NCBI RefSeq assembly: GCF_014077095.1
Contig: NZ_JACGVG010000036.1
Location: 62,001 to 126,000 of the forward strand
Length of the DNA stretch: 64,000 nt
From: Colwellia sp. MB02u-6
GTDB lineage: Bacteria > Pseudomonadota > Gammaproteobacteria > Enterobacterales > Alteromonadaceae
Reading direction: 5' to 3'
In this document: one piece after another, positions 55,999 to 64,000 of the stretch
Layout of the letters: the number at the start of each line of letters is the position of its first letter
Numbering within the stretch: the first letter of the stretch is position 1
Notes under the pieces: generated by a model
Told to the model about the DNA's origin: nothing
The model's input: only the letters and a program-made list of their open reading frames with translations
The model's database searches: none
Position numbers and translations under genes: made by a program

Positions 55999-57209
55999 AT
56001 ATTTTATTTCATCATAGAACCCGTGGCAGAGGTGCTGAAGGTGTGCATATTCGAGGTGTTGTTAAAGGCTTGAGGCAATTAAATCATCATGTTTATATTT
56101 TGTCTTTGCCCGGTGCAGAGCCTGAAATGGAGGAGGCAAAGGCTACGGTTGAAAAAGTGGCGCAAGCAGCGACTAAAAAAAGTAGTTTTTCCATATTGTC
56201 TGATCTGACTAAACATGTGCCAGAATTTGTCTTTGAACTTTTTGAACTGGCTTTTAATTTAATTGCCTTAATACGTTTACGTAAAGCGGTTAAAGAAAAA
56301 GATATTACCCTTATTTATGAACGTTATTCTTTATTTATGTTTTCCAGTGTTTGGTGGGCAAAACGTCATAACTTACCTATAGTGCTAGAAATTAACGACT
56401 CTTGCCAAGTTCAAAGGGTGCGTGCATTAAGCTTTAAAAAGCTTGCTGCAAAAATAGAGGCTTGGACTTTTAAAAATGCCACCGGCTTAGTGTTTATTTC
56501 AACGCGATTTAAGCAAGTCGCTGAGCAAGCCTACGGTGAGATTGCAAACTCTGTTGTTTCACCCAATGCGGCCGACTTAGATAAGTTTGTTATTGACGAA
56601 AGTTCAGGTTGCGCTTTAAGAAGTAAACTCGGTATTGAAGACAAAATAGTGCTGGGTTATGTCGGTGCATTCGTGCATTGGCATGGTATTGACTGGTTTG
56701 TAGATTTAGTGTGCCATCGATTAAAACAAACACCTGAACTAGTATTATTGCTAGTAGGCGATGGTGTCGCTTTTGAGGGTATTAAAAACAAGGTGATTGA
56801 AGCCGGTGTTGAATCGCAAGTTATTTTACCGGGTAAAGTGCCACATCACCAAGTTTCATCCTATCTATCTGCCATGGATTTAGGGATATTACCTGATTCA
56901 AATGATTATGGTTCACCGATGAAATTATTTGAATTTATGGCGATGGGCAAAGGCATGATCGCTCCTGATTTTAGTCCTATTGCTGAGGTTGTTCGAGATA
57001 ACGTTACAAGTTGGTTGTTCCCCGCAGGCGATGAACAAGCCTGTATTGACAAAGTTTTTGCCATTGTTAATGATAGAAAAGCGCATAAAGCTGTCGGTAT
57101 CAATGCCCGTGCTTATATTGAAAGCGAGCGCCAATGGCAGCATAACGCGGCGCAGTTATTATCGCTCGTTAATCTAGATATAAGTCGAGATGTTAATTTA
57201 AATGGATAA
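55995..57209 (+). CDS. glycosyltransferase, GT4 family
   Basis: A 404-residue GT-B enzyme with N-terminal NILFHHRTRGRGAEGVHIRG, a hydrophobic segment at about 75-95, the donor-domain GYVGAFVHWHGIDWFVDLV and the motif NDYGSPMKLFEFMAMGKGMI. Donor unknown. The GTG start overlaps the deacetylase stop in GTGA, a sign of translational coupling. The 3' end overlaps the next gene by 8 bp. Confidence 0.86.
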   Translation: MNILFHHRTRGRGAEGVHIRGVVKGLRQLNHHVYILSLPGAEPEMEEAKATVEKVAQAATKKSSFSILSDLTKHVPEFVFELFELAFNLIALIRLRKAVKEKDITLIYERYSLFMFSSVWWAKRHNLPIVLEINDSCQVQRVRALSFKKLAAKIEAWTFKNATGLVFISTRFKQVAEQAYGEIANSVVSPNAADLDKFVIDESSGCALRSKLGIEDKIVLGYVGAFVHWHGIDWFVDLVCHRLKQTPELVLLLVGDGVAFEGIKNKVIEAGVESQVILPGKVPHHQVSSYLSAMDLGILPDSNDYGSPMKLFEFMAMGKGMIAPDFSPIAEVVRDNVTSWLFPAGDEQACIDKVFAIVNDRKAHKAVGINARAYIESERQWQHNAAQLLSLVNLDISRDVNLNG

Positions 57210-57726
57210 TTTAAAAGCTGACTTAAGAAGAAAAAAACAAATTTTTGCCCAAGATGGTGCTGATGTCAGTATGCTCAGAATTTTCATGGCTGACGGCACA
57301 AGCGCTAATGTGCTGTATCGATGTATGCGCTGGTGTGCTAACCACCAACTTGGCTTATTGGCTTACTTTTTTCAATGGACTAATAAATTTTTAAATGCTT
57401 GTGTTATCGGTAGTGGTGCTGACTTTGCCCCAGGTTTTGTCATTATGCACCCTATGGGTATCGTTATTAATTCTAAGGTGGTTGGCGGCTATAATATTAC
57501 GCTAGAAAGTGGCGTGGTTATTGGCGATGAAAAAGGTCAGTCACCTATTTTAGCTAACAATATATTTGTTGGTGCTGGTGCAAAAATTATTGGTGGGCTA
57601 ACCGTCGCTGATGATGTGAAAATTGGTGCTAATGCCGTACTGACTAAAAATGCTGATAAAGGCACAACTATGCTTGGTATACCGGCCGAAGCGTATGTGA
57701 AAAAAAATGACGGGGCAGCGAGCTAA
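57202..57726 (+). CDS. serine O-acetyltransferase-like hexapeptide protein
   Basis: A 174-residue left-handed beta-helix acyltransferase. Visible repeats are IGSGADFAPGFVIMHPMGIV, VVGGYNITLESGVVIGDEKG and IFVGAGAKIIGGLTVADDVK, ending GTTMLGIPAEAYVKK. The catalytic His is likely in IMHPMGIV. CysE-like proteins in EPS loci usually acetylate sugars rather than serine. It overlaps the previous gene by 8 bp and the next by 1 bp. Confidence 0.85.
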   Translation: MDNLKADLRRKKQIFAQDGADVSMLRIFMADGTSANVLYRCMRWCANHQLGLLAYFFQWTNKFLNACVIGSGADFAPGFVIMHPMGIVINSKVVGGYNITLESGVVIGDEKGQSPILANNIFVGAGAKIIGGLTVADDVKIGANAVLTKNADKGTTMLGIPAEAYVKKNDGAAS

Positions 57727-58898
57727 TGGAAAGCTTATTTTGGGTTAGCCTCACAATAATTATCTACAGTTATTTTATTTACCCGTTAGTTTTATTTACT
57801 TTTAGTGGTATTAAACAAGCTTTCAGTGACACTAAGTATTTATGGCGCAGACATCAACGCCGGACCTTAAATATTAAGGATTACCCTGCTGTTACTGTCA
57901 TTATTGCTGCATATAACGAAGAGTCTTGTATCAAAGCCAGAATAGAAAATCTATTGAGCTTAGATTACCCAAAAGAAAAACTTACGTTATTAATTGGCTC
58001 AGATGGCAGTAACGATCAAACTGCAGATATACTCTCAGCCTTTAATATCGAAAATTTACACGTGCATATTTTTAACACTAACAGAGGAAAAATGAGTGTT
58101 TTAAATGACTTAGTTGAAAAAACCATTGACGATATCATCATATTTTCTGATGCTAATACCCATTTTCAATCTGATACCATAACGCAATTAGCTCGGCATT
58201 TTAACAATGATAAAGTTGGCGCGGTTTGCGGTGAGCTGCATCTAGTAGATGGCGATACGGGTGACAATAAAGACAACGTATATTGGCGTTACGAACAAGT
58301 ACTAAAATTTCATGAATCTAGGCTGAATGCGCTGCAAGGGGCAAATGGGGCTATTTATGCTATAAGAAAGTCACTTTTTATGCCATTGCCTGCAAACACC
58401 ATTGTTGATGACTTTCACATTGCGATGAATGTGGCAAAGCAAGGTTTTCGTTTAGTTTACGACCCTGAAGCCATAGCCGTTGAAGAGATAGCCCCAAACC
58501 TTGCCGAAGAAAAAGGCAGAAGAGTGCGCATTGGCTTAGGCAATTACCAAGCTTTTTTTAAGATGTCTTGGGCTTTAAACCCGTTATTAGGTTGGCGTTT
58601 TGTCGCTTATATTAGCCATAAAGTCTGCCGATGGTTTGTACCCCACTTGATGTTGATCGTTTTGATTAGCAATGTGCTGTTACTTGATAGTGGTTTTTAT
58701 CAAGCGATACTGGCGGCGCAATTAATATTTTATTTCACTGCCTTCTATGGCATTAAACAACAGGCTGATAACAAGAAAACAACAACGTTAATCGCACTTT
58801 TAGCCTTTTTTGTCGCGATGAATCTGGCATTGATGCGTGGATTTATTAAATATTTTAGTTCCAATGTGCAGGGAACTTGGCAAAGGACAACTCGCTAG
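57726..58898 (+). CDS. membrane glycosyltransferase, GT2 family
   Basis: A 390-residue enzyme with one N-terminal helix and three or four C-terminal ones. The GT2 core has VTVIIAAYNEESCIKARIEN, LIGSDGSNDQTADIL, IIFSDANTHFQSD, and TIVDDFHIAMNVAKQG, then EEKGRRVRIGLGNYQAFF near the membrane, a QxxRW-like region of processive transferases. It may build a polymer or extend lipid-linked sugars. It shares one base with the preceding stop (TAATG). Confidence 0.87.
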   Translation: MESLFWVSLTIIIYSYFIYPLVLFTFSGIKQAFSDTKYLWRRHQRRTLNIKDYPAVTVIIAAYNEESCIKARIENLLSLDYPKEKLTLLIGSDGSNDQTADILSAFNIENLHVHIFNTNRGKMSVLNDLVEKTIDDIIIFSDANTHFQSDTITQLARHFNNDKVGAVCGELHLVDGDTGDNKDNVYWRYEQVLKFHESRLNALQGANGAIYAIRKSLFMPLPANTIVDDFHIAMNVAKQGFRLVYDPEAIAVEEIAPNLAEEKGRRVRIGLGNYQAFFKMSWALNPLLGWRFVAYISHKVCRWFVPHLMLIVLISNVLLLDSGFYQAILAAQLIFYFTAFYGIKQQADNKKTTTLIALLAFFVAMNLALMRGFIKYFSSNVQGTWQRTTR

Positions 58899-60058
58899 TG
58901 ATCATTTTATTTTTATTTATAATAGCTTTATATCTATTTTTTCTTATTTTAAAGAAGAAAAATATGCAGGAGTGGCTGCCACAATACATTAAACAACGCA
59001 TGAAAAAACCAGCCCACAACGCGGCAAATACCCAACATATTATTTTCTCTTTTGTTGATCACTATGAACCTCAGTGGGGTAAGCCAAATAGCATTGATAT
59101 TGAACGCAGCCGTGTTGACCGTTGGTGTGAAGAATATCCCGCCATGGCAAGTAAACACCTTGATGCCAACGGCGTACACCCTCAACACACTTTTTTCTAC
59201 CCCGAGGAAGAGTATCGCGTTGAACATTTAGATAAAATTGCCAAATTATGTCGCGCTGGTTTTGGTGAGATAGAAGTACACTTGCATCATGACAACGACA
59301 CCTCTGATAACCTAAGAGCGTCAATTAGCCAATTTTGTCATATTTTACATAATGACCATGGTGCTTTGTCTCATCACCCAGAAACAGGGCAATTAATGTA
59401 TGGCTTTATTCATGGTAATTGGACACTCGATAATTCAGGTCATGACGGTAAGCTTTGTGGTGTAAACGACGAATTAATTGTTTTAAAAGAAACCGGTTGT
59501 TACGCAGACTTTACCTATCCGTCGGCCCCTCATAGTACACAACCTAAAACCATTAATAGTATCTATTACGCCAAAGATGATGCGCTTAAACCAAAATCGC
59601 ATAACACGGGTGTTGACGTGAGTGTTGGAGGAAGCCCATGGGGTGACCTTATGATAGTGAACGGCCCATTGATGTTGAACTGGAAAAAATTAAAAAAAGG
59701 CATTTTTCCTCAAATCGAAAACGCTGACATTAGAAAAGGCATGGAGCCGACTGATAAGCGTGTTGATTTATGGGTAGAAGCTAATGTGCATGTTAAGGGT
59801 AAGCCTGATTGGGTATTCATTAAAGTGCACACCCATGGTACACAAGAAAGAGATATGGACATTATATTAGGAAAACCTGTTGATGATATGTTTTCTTATT
59901 TAGAAGCTAAATACAACGATGGTGAGCGTCATCAATTGCATTACGTTAATAGCAGGGAAATGTACAATATGATTAAAGCAGCCGAAGCAAATGAGGCAGG
60001 AAGTCCTCATCAATACCGTGATTATATCTTACCCAAACCTAATTTTTTTGCGAAATAG
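58898..60058 (+). CDS. membrane-anchored polysaccharide-deacetylase-like protein
   Basis: A 386-residue protein with one N-terminal helix (VIILFLFIIALYLFFLIL). The body shows IIFSFVDHYEPQWG, GEIEVHLHHDNDTSDN and YGFIHGNWTLDNS, placed like the D-H-H sites of NodB-fold enzymes, and later VFIKVHTHGTQERDMD. The usual TFDDG motif is replaced, so I am only moderately sure of the fold. GTG 58898 overlaps the previous stop by 1 bp (TAGTG); a TTG at 58877 is the longer option. It sits between a GT2 and a true deacetylase. Confidence 0.6.
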   Translation: MIILFLFIIALYLFFLILKKKNMQEWLPQYIKQRMKKPAHNAANTQHIIFSFVDHYEPQWGKPNSIDIERSRVDRWCEEYPAMASKHLDANGVHPQHTFFYPEEEYRVEHLDKIAKLCRAGFGEIEVHLHHDNDTSDNLRASISQFCHILHNDHGALSHHPETGQLMYGFIHGNWTLDNSGHDGKLCGVNDELIVLKETGCYADFTYPSAPHSTQPKTINSIYYAKDDALKPKSHNTGVDVSVGGSPWGDLMIVNGPLMLNWKKLKKGIFPQIENADIRKGMEPTDKRVDLWVEANVHVKGKPDWVFIKVHTHGTQERDMDIILGKPVDDMFSYLEAKYNDGERHQLHYVNSREMYNMIKAAEANEAGSPHQYRDYILPKPNFFAK

Positions 60059-60061
60059 CGC

Positions 60062-61048
60062 ATGCTGATTAATAAAATTAGAACGCGAATTTTCCGTCAT
60101 TTAGGTATAACAAAACTATTATGGCGTTATCGAAAAAATGGCATTTATTGCTTTAACTTTCACCGTATAGGTGACGCTAATAAAGGCAAGTATGACCCTA
60201 ATATATTTTCTTGTAGCGTAGAAGACTTAAAAAAACACCTGTCTTTTATTAAAAATAATTTTGAAGTCATCAATCAAGCTTGCTTTATAGCCATAGTCAA
60301 TAGTGGCCAGGTAGTGGATAAAAAGCTCGCTTACATTACCTTTGATGATGGTTATTTAGATAACTACGAATTAGCTTTTCCTGTTTTAAGGGCCATGAAT
60401 GTTCCCGCAACCTTCTTTGTTGCTACCGGGCTAATTGAATCAAAAGTTGTTCCCTGGTGGGATGAAATTGCCTGGCATGTTAGGCAGTGTAATTTAGATG
60501 AACTGAGTCTGCCTTCGTGGCATAAACCGATTGTATTATCGAACACAACATTAAATAATAATATTAGAGCCGTATTAAGCCAATTCAAATCGGTATCGGT
60601 GCCGATAGAGAAGCAATTAGTAGAATTACGCCAGATTACTGGCTTGGTATTAGAGCATTATGACAGTGAATTTATGACTTGGGCGCATATAGCTGAAATG
60701 GAGTCTGCTGGCATGGCAATCGGTGCTCATTCACATTCGCATCGTATTTTTTCAGGCTTAAGTGCCAAAGAACTATCACATGAATTATCGCATGCAAAAA
60801 TGTTATTAGAAGCGAAATTAACTCAAAAAATATTGTCTATTTCTTACCCCGTGGGCAATGCCTCAACCTATAACAAAGACATGTTTGATGAAATAGATCG
60901 ACAAGGATATCAACTTGCTTTCACTTTTCGATACTTTATCAATCAACAATTAAAGCCTAACAAATTTCAATTAGGACGATTCTCAATTTCTGAGCCCTTT
61001 ACTGAAAGAAGATTTATGGAGTTGTGTCTTAACGCACCTACCCTTTAA
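60062..61048 (+). CDS. polysaccharide deacetylase (NodB family)
   Basis: A 328-residue CE4-type protein. Motif 1 is LAYITFDDGYLDNYELA; later TFFVATGLIES and GMAIGAHSHSHRIFSGLSAK (HxxxH), then ISYPVGNASTYN (in place of RxPxG). The N-terminal basic part has YCFNFHRIGDANKGKYDP. It resembles the deacetylases of exosortase A loci and ends the plus-strand run. It begins 3 bp after the previous stop. Confidence 0.87.
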   Translation: MLINKIRTRIFRHLGITKLLWRYRKNGIYCFNFHRIGDANKGKYDPNIFSCSVEDLKKHLSFIKNNFEVINQACFIAIVNSGQVVDKKLAYITFDDGYLDNYELAFPVLRAMNVPATFFVATGLIESKVVPWWDEIAWHVRQCNLDELSLPSWHKPIVLSNTTLNNNIRAVLSQFKSVSVPIEKQLVELRQITGLVLEHYDSEFMTWAHIAEMESAGMAIGAHSHSHRIFSGLSAKELSHELSHAKMLLEAKLTQKILSISYPVGNASTYNKDMFDEIDRQGYQLAFTFRYFINQQLKPNKFQLGRFSISEPFTERRFMELCLNAPTL

Positions 61049-61151
61049 ATGATAACAACAGCTTGAAGTTTTAAGCTGTTGGCTGTCAGCTTTCAGTTAA
61101 TAAATAGCGGTTTTAAGTGATTAATATTACGGTGTAAACCTGCATAAATGT

Positions 61152-61163
61152 GGGGGGGGGGGG
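61152..61163. repeat. 12-G homopolymer in the convergent spacer
   Basis: Twelve consecutive G residues lie between the convergent deacetylase and sugar-transferase genes, in a region without genes (61049-61232). It is not near any start codon. In an AT-rich genome this run is striking and is also a place where assembly or sequencing errors are likely. Confidence 0.9.
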
Positions 61164-61232
61164 TATTCCTGAAGCTACCTCTCAAATTCAAGTACATAGG
61201 CACTTGAATTTAAAGATATTAGGGTGGAAAGT

Positions 61233-62642
61233 TTAGCGGCCTTTGCCAAATAAAATGATTTCAACTGTTCTGATTAAAATCAGTAAATCCAACATAAAGC
61301 TGCGATGTTTGATGTAATACAAATCGTATTTTAGTTTTTCTAAAGAGTCATTTTCTGTAGCGCCGTATGGGTACTTAAGTTGCGCCCAGCCTGTTAAGCC
61401 CGGTTTAACATTATGGCGTTCATTATAGTATGGAATATTCTTAATCAACTGCTGAACAAACTCTGGCCGCTCGGGACGAGGGCCAACAAAACCCATTTCA
61501 CCCAACATTACGTTATATATTTGTGGTAGTTCATCAATGCGATATTTTCGAATAAACTTGCCAATTTTTGTGGTTCTATTGTCATTTTCTGAGGCCATTT
61601 GAGCACCATTTTTTTCTGCATCAAGTCGCATACTTCTAAATTTAATAATATTAAAAGCTTCGCCATCTACGCCAACACGCTCTTGGGAATAAAAAACAGG
61701 CGCTTTTAACCCTTCATCTAACTTAATTAATAGGGTAGTAATGAGCATAATAGGCCAAGTGACCATCAGTAAAATCAAGCCCATACCCGCATTAAAAATC
61801 CAGTCTAAAGTGTTTCGTAAATGATTAGATGATGCAAAGCCATTAGAATATATAACCCAACTTGGATAAATTAAATTAACAGCAATTTGACCCGTTTCAC
61901 GCTCTATAAAGTCAAGGATTTCTGTTATTTCAACGCCCCTAATTTTACAGGCAAAAAGTTCATCCACAGGTAGATTTTCTCGGCGCTCGTCGTTGGCCAC
62001 AACAATTTCATCAATTTGATGCTCTAACGCGTAATTAACTAATGAGGTATCTAACTTAATGATATTTTCATTGATGATGCCATGGTCAGCATCGCCATTA
62101 AGGACCACAAAGCCATGCATAAAAAAGTTTTGTCGGTCAACATCTCGACGCATTCGCCTTTCTATAATCGAGGCACGTTCACCTACTCCTAATACTAGGA
62201 TATTGCGTTTATTGAAACCAAAAAAGTCTATTCGTAGTGTTAAATACCTCACGGCACTCACTATGAAGAAACTTATCAATGACGCCGTAGCTAATAACTC
62301 AATAGCTAATGCACCATCACCGTAAATAAGATTAAGCAAAGAAACAATAAAGAAACCGATAGCGACCGACACTAGTGATCTTCTCATTACGCCTCGTAAG
62401 TTCTCCCTTAATTTTGAGTTATAAAGTCCCATTGCCAAACATGAAAGCTGAACCATCAAGGCAAAAACAACTGCGTGGATAAACAACACGTTTAACGCGA
62501 CACTTTGTGGATCGTAAGCAACAAAATGAAATAAACTATTTAGGTATAAGCTCAGTAAAAGTGCGCCCGCAAAACAGAAAAATTCGATTAGGACTAAAGA
62601 CTTGCTACCCACAGGTAAATTGCGAAATTTAAGATTCGACAT
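61233..62642 (-). CDS. polyprenyl-phosphate glycosylphosphotransferase (initiating sugar transferase)
   Basis: A 469-residue WbaP/EpsB-type enzyme that loads the first sugar phosphate on undecaprenyl phosphate. Four N-terminal helices (about 15-140) are followed by a CoA-binding-like domain with RNILVLGVGERASIIERRMR, one more helix near 285-305, and the catalytic domain with KFRSMRLDAEKNGAQMASEN, RKYRIDELPQIYNVMLGEMG, VGPRPERPEFV and NVKPGLTGWAQL. This is the PEP-CTERM/exosortase-associated type of sugar transferase. It is divergent from the export operon. Confidence 0.93.
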   Translation of the reverse strand: MSNLKFRNLPVGSKSLVLIEFFCFAGALLLSLYLNSLFHFVAYDPQSVALNVLFIHAVVFALMVQLSCLAMGLYNSKLRENLRGVMRRSLVSVAIGFFIVSLLNLIYGDGALAIELLATASLISFFIVSAVRYLTLRIDFFGFNKRNILVLGVGERASIIERRMRRDVDRQNFFMHGFVVLNGDADHGIINENIIKLDTSLVNYALEHQIDEIVVANDERRENLPVDELFACKIRGVEITEILDFIERETGQIAVNLIYPSWVIYSNGFASSNHLRNTLDWIFNAGMGLILLMVTWPIMLITTLLIKLDEGLKAPVFYSQERVGVDGEAFNIIKFRSMRLDAEKNGAQMASENDNRTTKIGKFIRKYRIDELPQIYNVMLGEMGFVGPRPERPEFVQQLIKNIPYYNERHNVKPGLTGWAQLKYPYGATENDSLEKLKYDLYYIKHRSFMLDLLILIRTVEIILFGKGR

Positions 62643-62876
62643 AAGCTTGGAAAGTTCCTTTTAGTGAATAAAAATAAACCAGCATGTAATGCTTTTATTT
62701 TATTAGAGTTGATTCATTACTAAATGTAAATATTGATGTAGGTAAACATTAGTATATTTAAAGTACTTTATTTACAATATCTTTACAATATATTAAATAA
62801 TGTGCATCATATGTGAAAATCAAATACAATCTAATCGCTTATATAAAAAACAGTTGTAAATAAGAAGGTTAATACC
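62643..62876. promoter_or_regulatory. divergent control region of the EPS export genes
   Basis: A 234-bp AT-rich spacer between the divergent sugar transferase and export lipoprotein. The sequence TTTACAATAT occurs twice in tandem, at about 62770-62790, as a possible binding site. No sigma-54 element (GG-N10-GC) was found on either strand. Confidence 0.35.
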
Positions 62877-63512
62877 ATGGAAAAATGCATGACTAATACA
62901 TTAAAAGCACTTATATTTCTTGCACTAGGCTATATTGTAACCGGATGTAGTTCACCTACATTACCTCCTGCCCAGCTTCACCCGTCAAACACTGTAGATG
63001 TAGATTCGTACAAATATTTAATTGGTGCCGGCGATGTGGTCAATATTTTTGTTTGGCGAAATCCTGAAGTTTCGGGCACGTTTATCGTCCGTCCTGATGG
63101 TATGATCACCACTTCGCTAGTTGAAGATATTCCCGTATCAGGCAAAACACCCACAGAACTTGCCCGTTCAATTGAAGAAATACTTGCTACCTATTTGCGA
63201 GAACCTGTTGTGACCGTAACGGTCAATAATTTTGTTGGCCCCTTCAGTGAACAAATTCGCATTATTGGTGAAGCAGCCCAGCCCCAGTCGGTTAGTTATA
63301 TTCAGCAGATGACCTTATTAGACGTTATGATCCGCGTTGGTGGGTTAACTGAGTTTGCCAATGGTAACGGGGCAATATTAGTGCGTATAGAAAATGGTCT
63401 ACAAAAACAATATGACATATTTATTGAAGACCTAATTAAAAATGGGGAAATATCAGCAAATGTTGATGTATTACCTGGCGATATTATCGTAATACCTGAA
63501 ACATGGTTTTAA
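62877..63512 (+). CDS. Wza-type polysaccharide export lipoprotein (exosortase A-associated)
   Basis: A 211-residue outer-membrane lipoprotein. Signal peptide with lipobox VTGC, then a polysaccharide export (Poly_export) domain: LIGAGDVVNIFVWRNPEVSG, then TFIVRPDGMITTSLVEDI and a SLBB-like part (IIGEAAQPQSVSYIQQMTLL, MIRVGGLTEFANG). The protein is short, as in exosortase A loci, where the export protein is smaller than E. coli Wza. AAGAAGG is 8 nt before the ATG; a second in-frame ATG is four codons later. Confidence 0.92.
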   Translation: MEKCMTNTLKALIFLALGYIVTGCSSPTLPPAQLHPSNTVDVDSYKYLIGAGDVVNIFVWRNPEVSGTFIVRPDGMITTSLVEDIPVSGKTPTELARSIEEILATYLREPVVTVTVNNFVGPFSEQIRIIGEAAQPQSVSYIQQMTLLDVMIRVGGLTEFANGNGAILVRIENGLQKQYDIFIEDLIKNGEISANVDVLPGDIIVIPETWF

Positions 63513-63549
63513 ACGTAATAGCTTTATTTACCTGTTTTAGAGGTCAGGA

Positions 63550-64000
63550 ATGCAAGAAATTATAGAACAAATTATAGATTACCTTAAAGGGATTTGGCTT
63601 AAGCGTCGCTTTATTATTATATCAACTTGGTTAATATGCCCGTTAGCGTGGGTTTATATTGCTCAACTTGATAATGTGTATGAGTCTGATGCCCGTATAT
63701 ACGCAGATACTCAATCTATCCTGGGTCCGTTGTTAAAAGGTTTAACGGTTGAAACAAATCCCCAAACACAAATCCGTTTAATGATTAAAACGCTGTTAAG
63801 TCGCCCAAATCTAGAGCGCATAACGCGTATGACAGATTTAGATGTGCAAGCCACCACGCCTGCAGCTTATGAGTCATTAATTGATCGCTTAAAATCTAAT
63901 ATTACGATTAGAAAAACGGGTGGTCGTGCAGACAATATTTTTACCATTTCTTATCTAGATAAAGATCCTGAAATGGCAAAAAATGTTGTTAATTCTGCAT
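63550..64000 (+). CDS. Wzz-type chain-length protein, N-terminal part (cut by window end)
   Basis: The first 150 codons read from ATG 63550 (AGG just upstream) start MQEIIEQIIDYLKGIWLKRR, followed by a membrane helix FIIISTWLICPLAWVYIAQL and a periplasmic part with YESDARIYADTQSILGPLLK. This is the GumC/Wzz-like protein of exosortase A EPS operons. The C-terminus, and whether it carries a kinase domain, is outside the window. It is separate in sequence and position from the fusion protein at 47665-49623. Confidence 0.9.
   Translation, partial: MQEIIEQIIDYLKGIWLKRRFIIISTWLICPLAWVYIAQLDNVYESDARIYADTQSILGPLLKGLTVETNPQTQIRLMIKTLLSRPNLERITRMTDLDVQATTPAAYESLIDRLKSNITIRKTGGRADNIFTISYLDKDPEMAKNVVNSA

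Overview
The window looks like chromosomal DNA of a marine gammaproteobacterium of the Alteromonadales, most likely Colwelliaceae (Colwellia/Thalassotalea-like). This is inferred from the low-GC coding style and from two conserved gammaproteobacterial housekeeping blocks (rhodanese-grxC-secB-gpsA, divergent from gpmI-envC-yibQ), combined with an exosortase A / PEP-CTERM exopolysaccharide locus. No database search was possible; all family names rest on motifs read in the translations.

Layout. (1) 1-16.9 kb, mostly housekeeping: orn (cut by the window start), rsgA, psd, a BlaI-type repressor with an M56 peptidase-TonB membrane sensor, a decayed CpxP/Spy-like gene, a lysophospholipase-like hydrolase, fieF, trmL, a REP-like repeat pair, gpsA, secB, grxC, a rhodanese, gpmI, envC, yibQ, a secreted trypsin-like protease and a patatin. 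(2) 17-31.5 kb, the protein-sorting part: an exosortase-associated acyltransferase with resemblance to acyl-homoserine-lactone synthases, a ThiF-nitroreductase fusion, a membrane-protein gene killed by three in-frame stops, two paralogous PEP-CTERM proteins that each carry a sigma-54-like promoter, an IS256 remnant, two PrsT-like TPR lipoproteins and exosortase A itself, with a perfect dyad just upstream. (3) 31.4-61 kb, a large polysaccharide factory: about nine glycosyltransferases, a DUF5672-like protein, a sulfotransferase-like protein, a FemAB/BcsL-like acetyltransferase, Wzx flippase, Wzy/O-antigen-ligase-like polymerase, acyltransferase 3, a TagD/TagF-like CDP-glycerol pair, a CapK/PaaK-like adenylase, a serine-acetyltransferase-like hexapeptide protein and polysaccharide deacetylases. 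(4) 61.2-64 kb, the start of the core export operon: an initiating polyprenyl-phosphate sugar transferase, divergent from a Wza-type export lipoprotein and a chain-length protein cut by the window end.

How it fits together. The sugar transferase would load the first sugar on the lipid carrier, the glycosyltransferases would build and decorate the repeat unit, Wzx and Wzy would flip and polymerise it, and the Wzz/Wza-type proteins would control length and export. PEP-CTERM proteins would be made from sigma-54-like promoters, anchored by their C-terminal helix, and processed by XrtA.

The most unusual object is the chain-length protein at 47665-49623. After its second membrane segment it carries a domain that reads as a tyrosine-recombinase catalytic fold with most catalytic residues replaced, where Wzc proteins carry a tyrosine kinase. 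Other points of interest are the acyltransferase/ThiF-nitroreductase pair, the three-stop pseudogene, and a 19-bp tandem duplication that creates a decoy ribosome-binding site and start codon in front of a glycosyltransferase.
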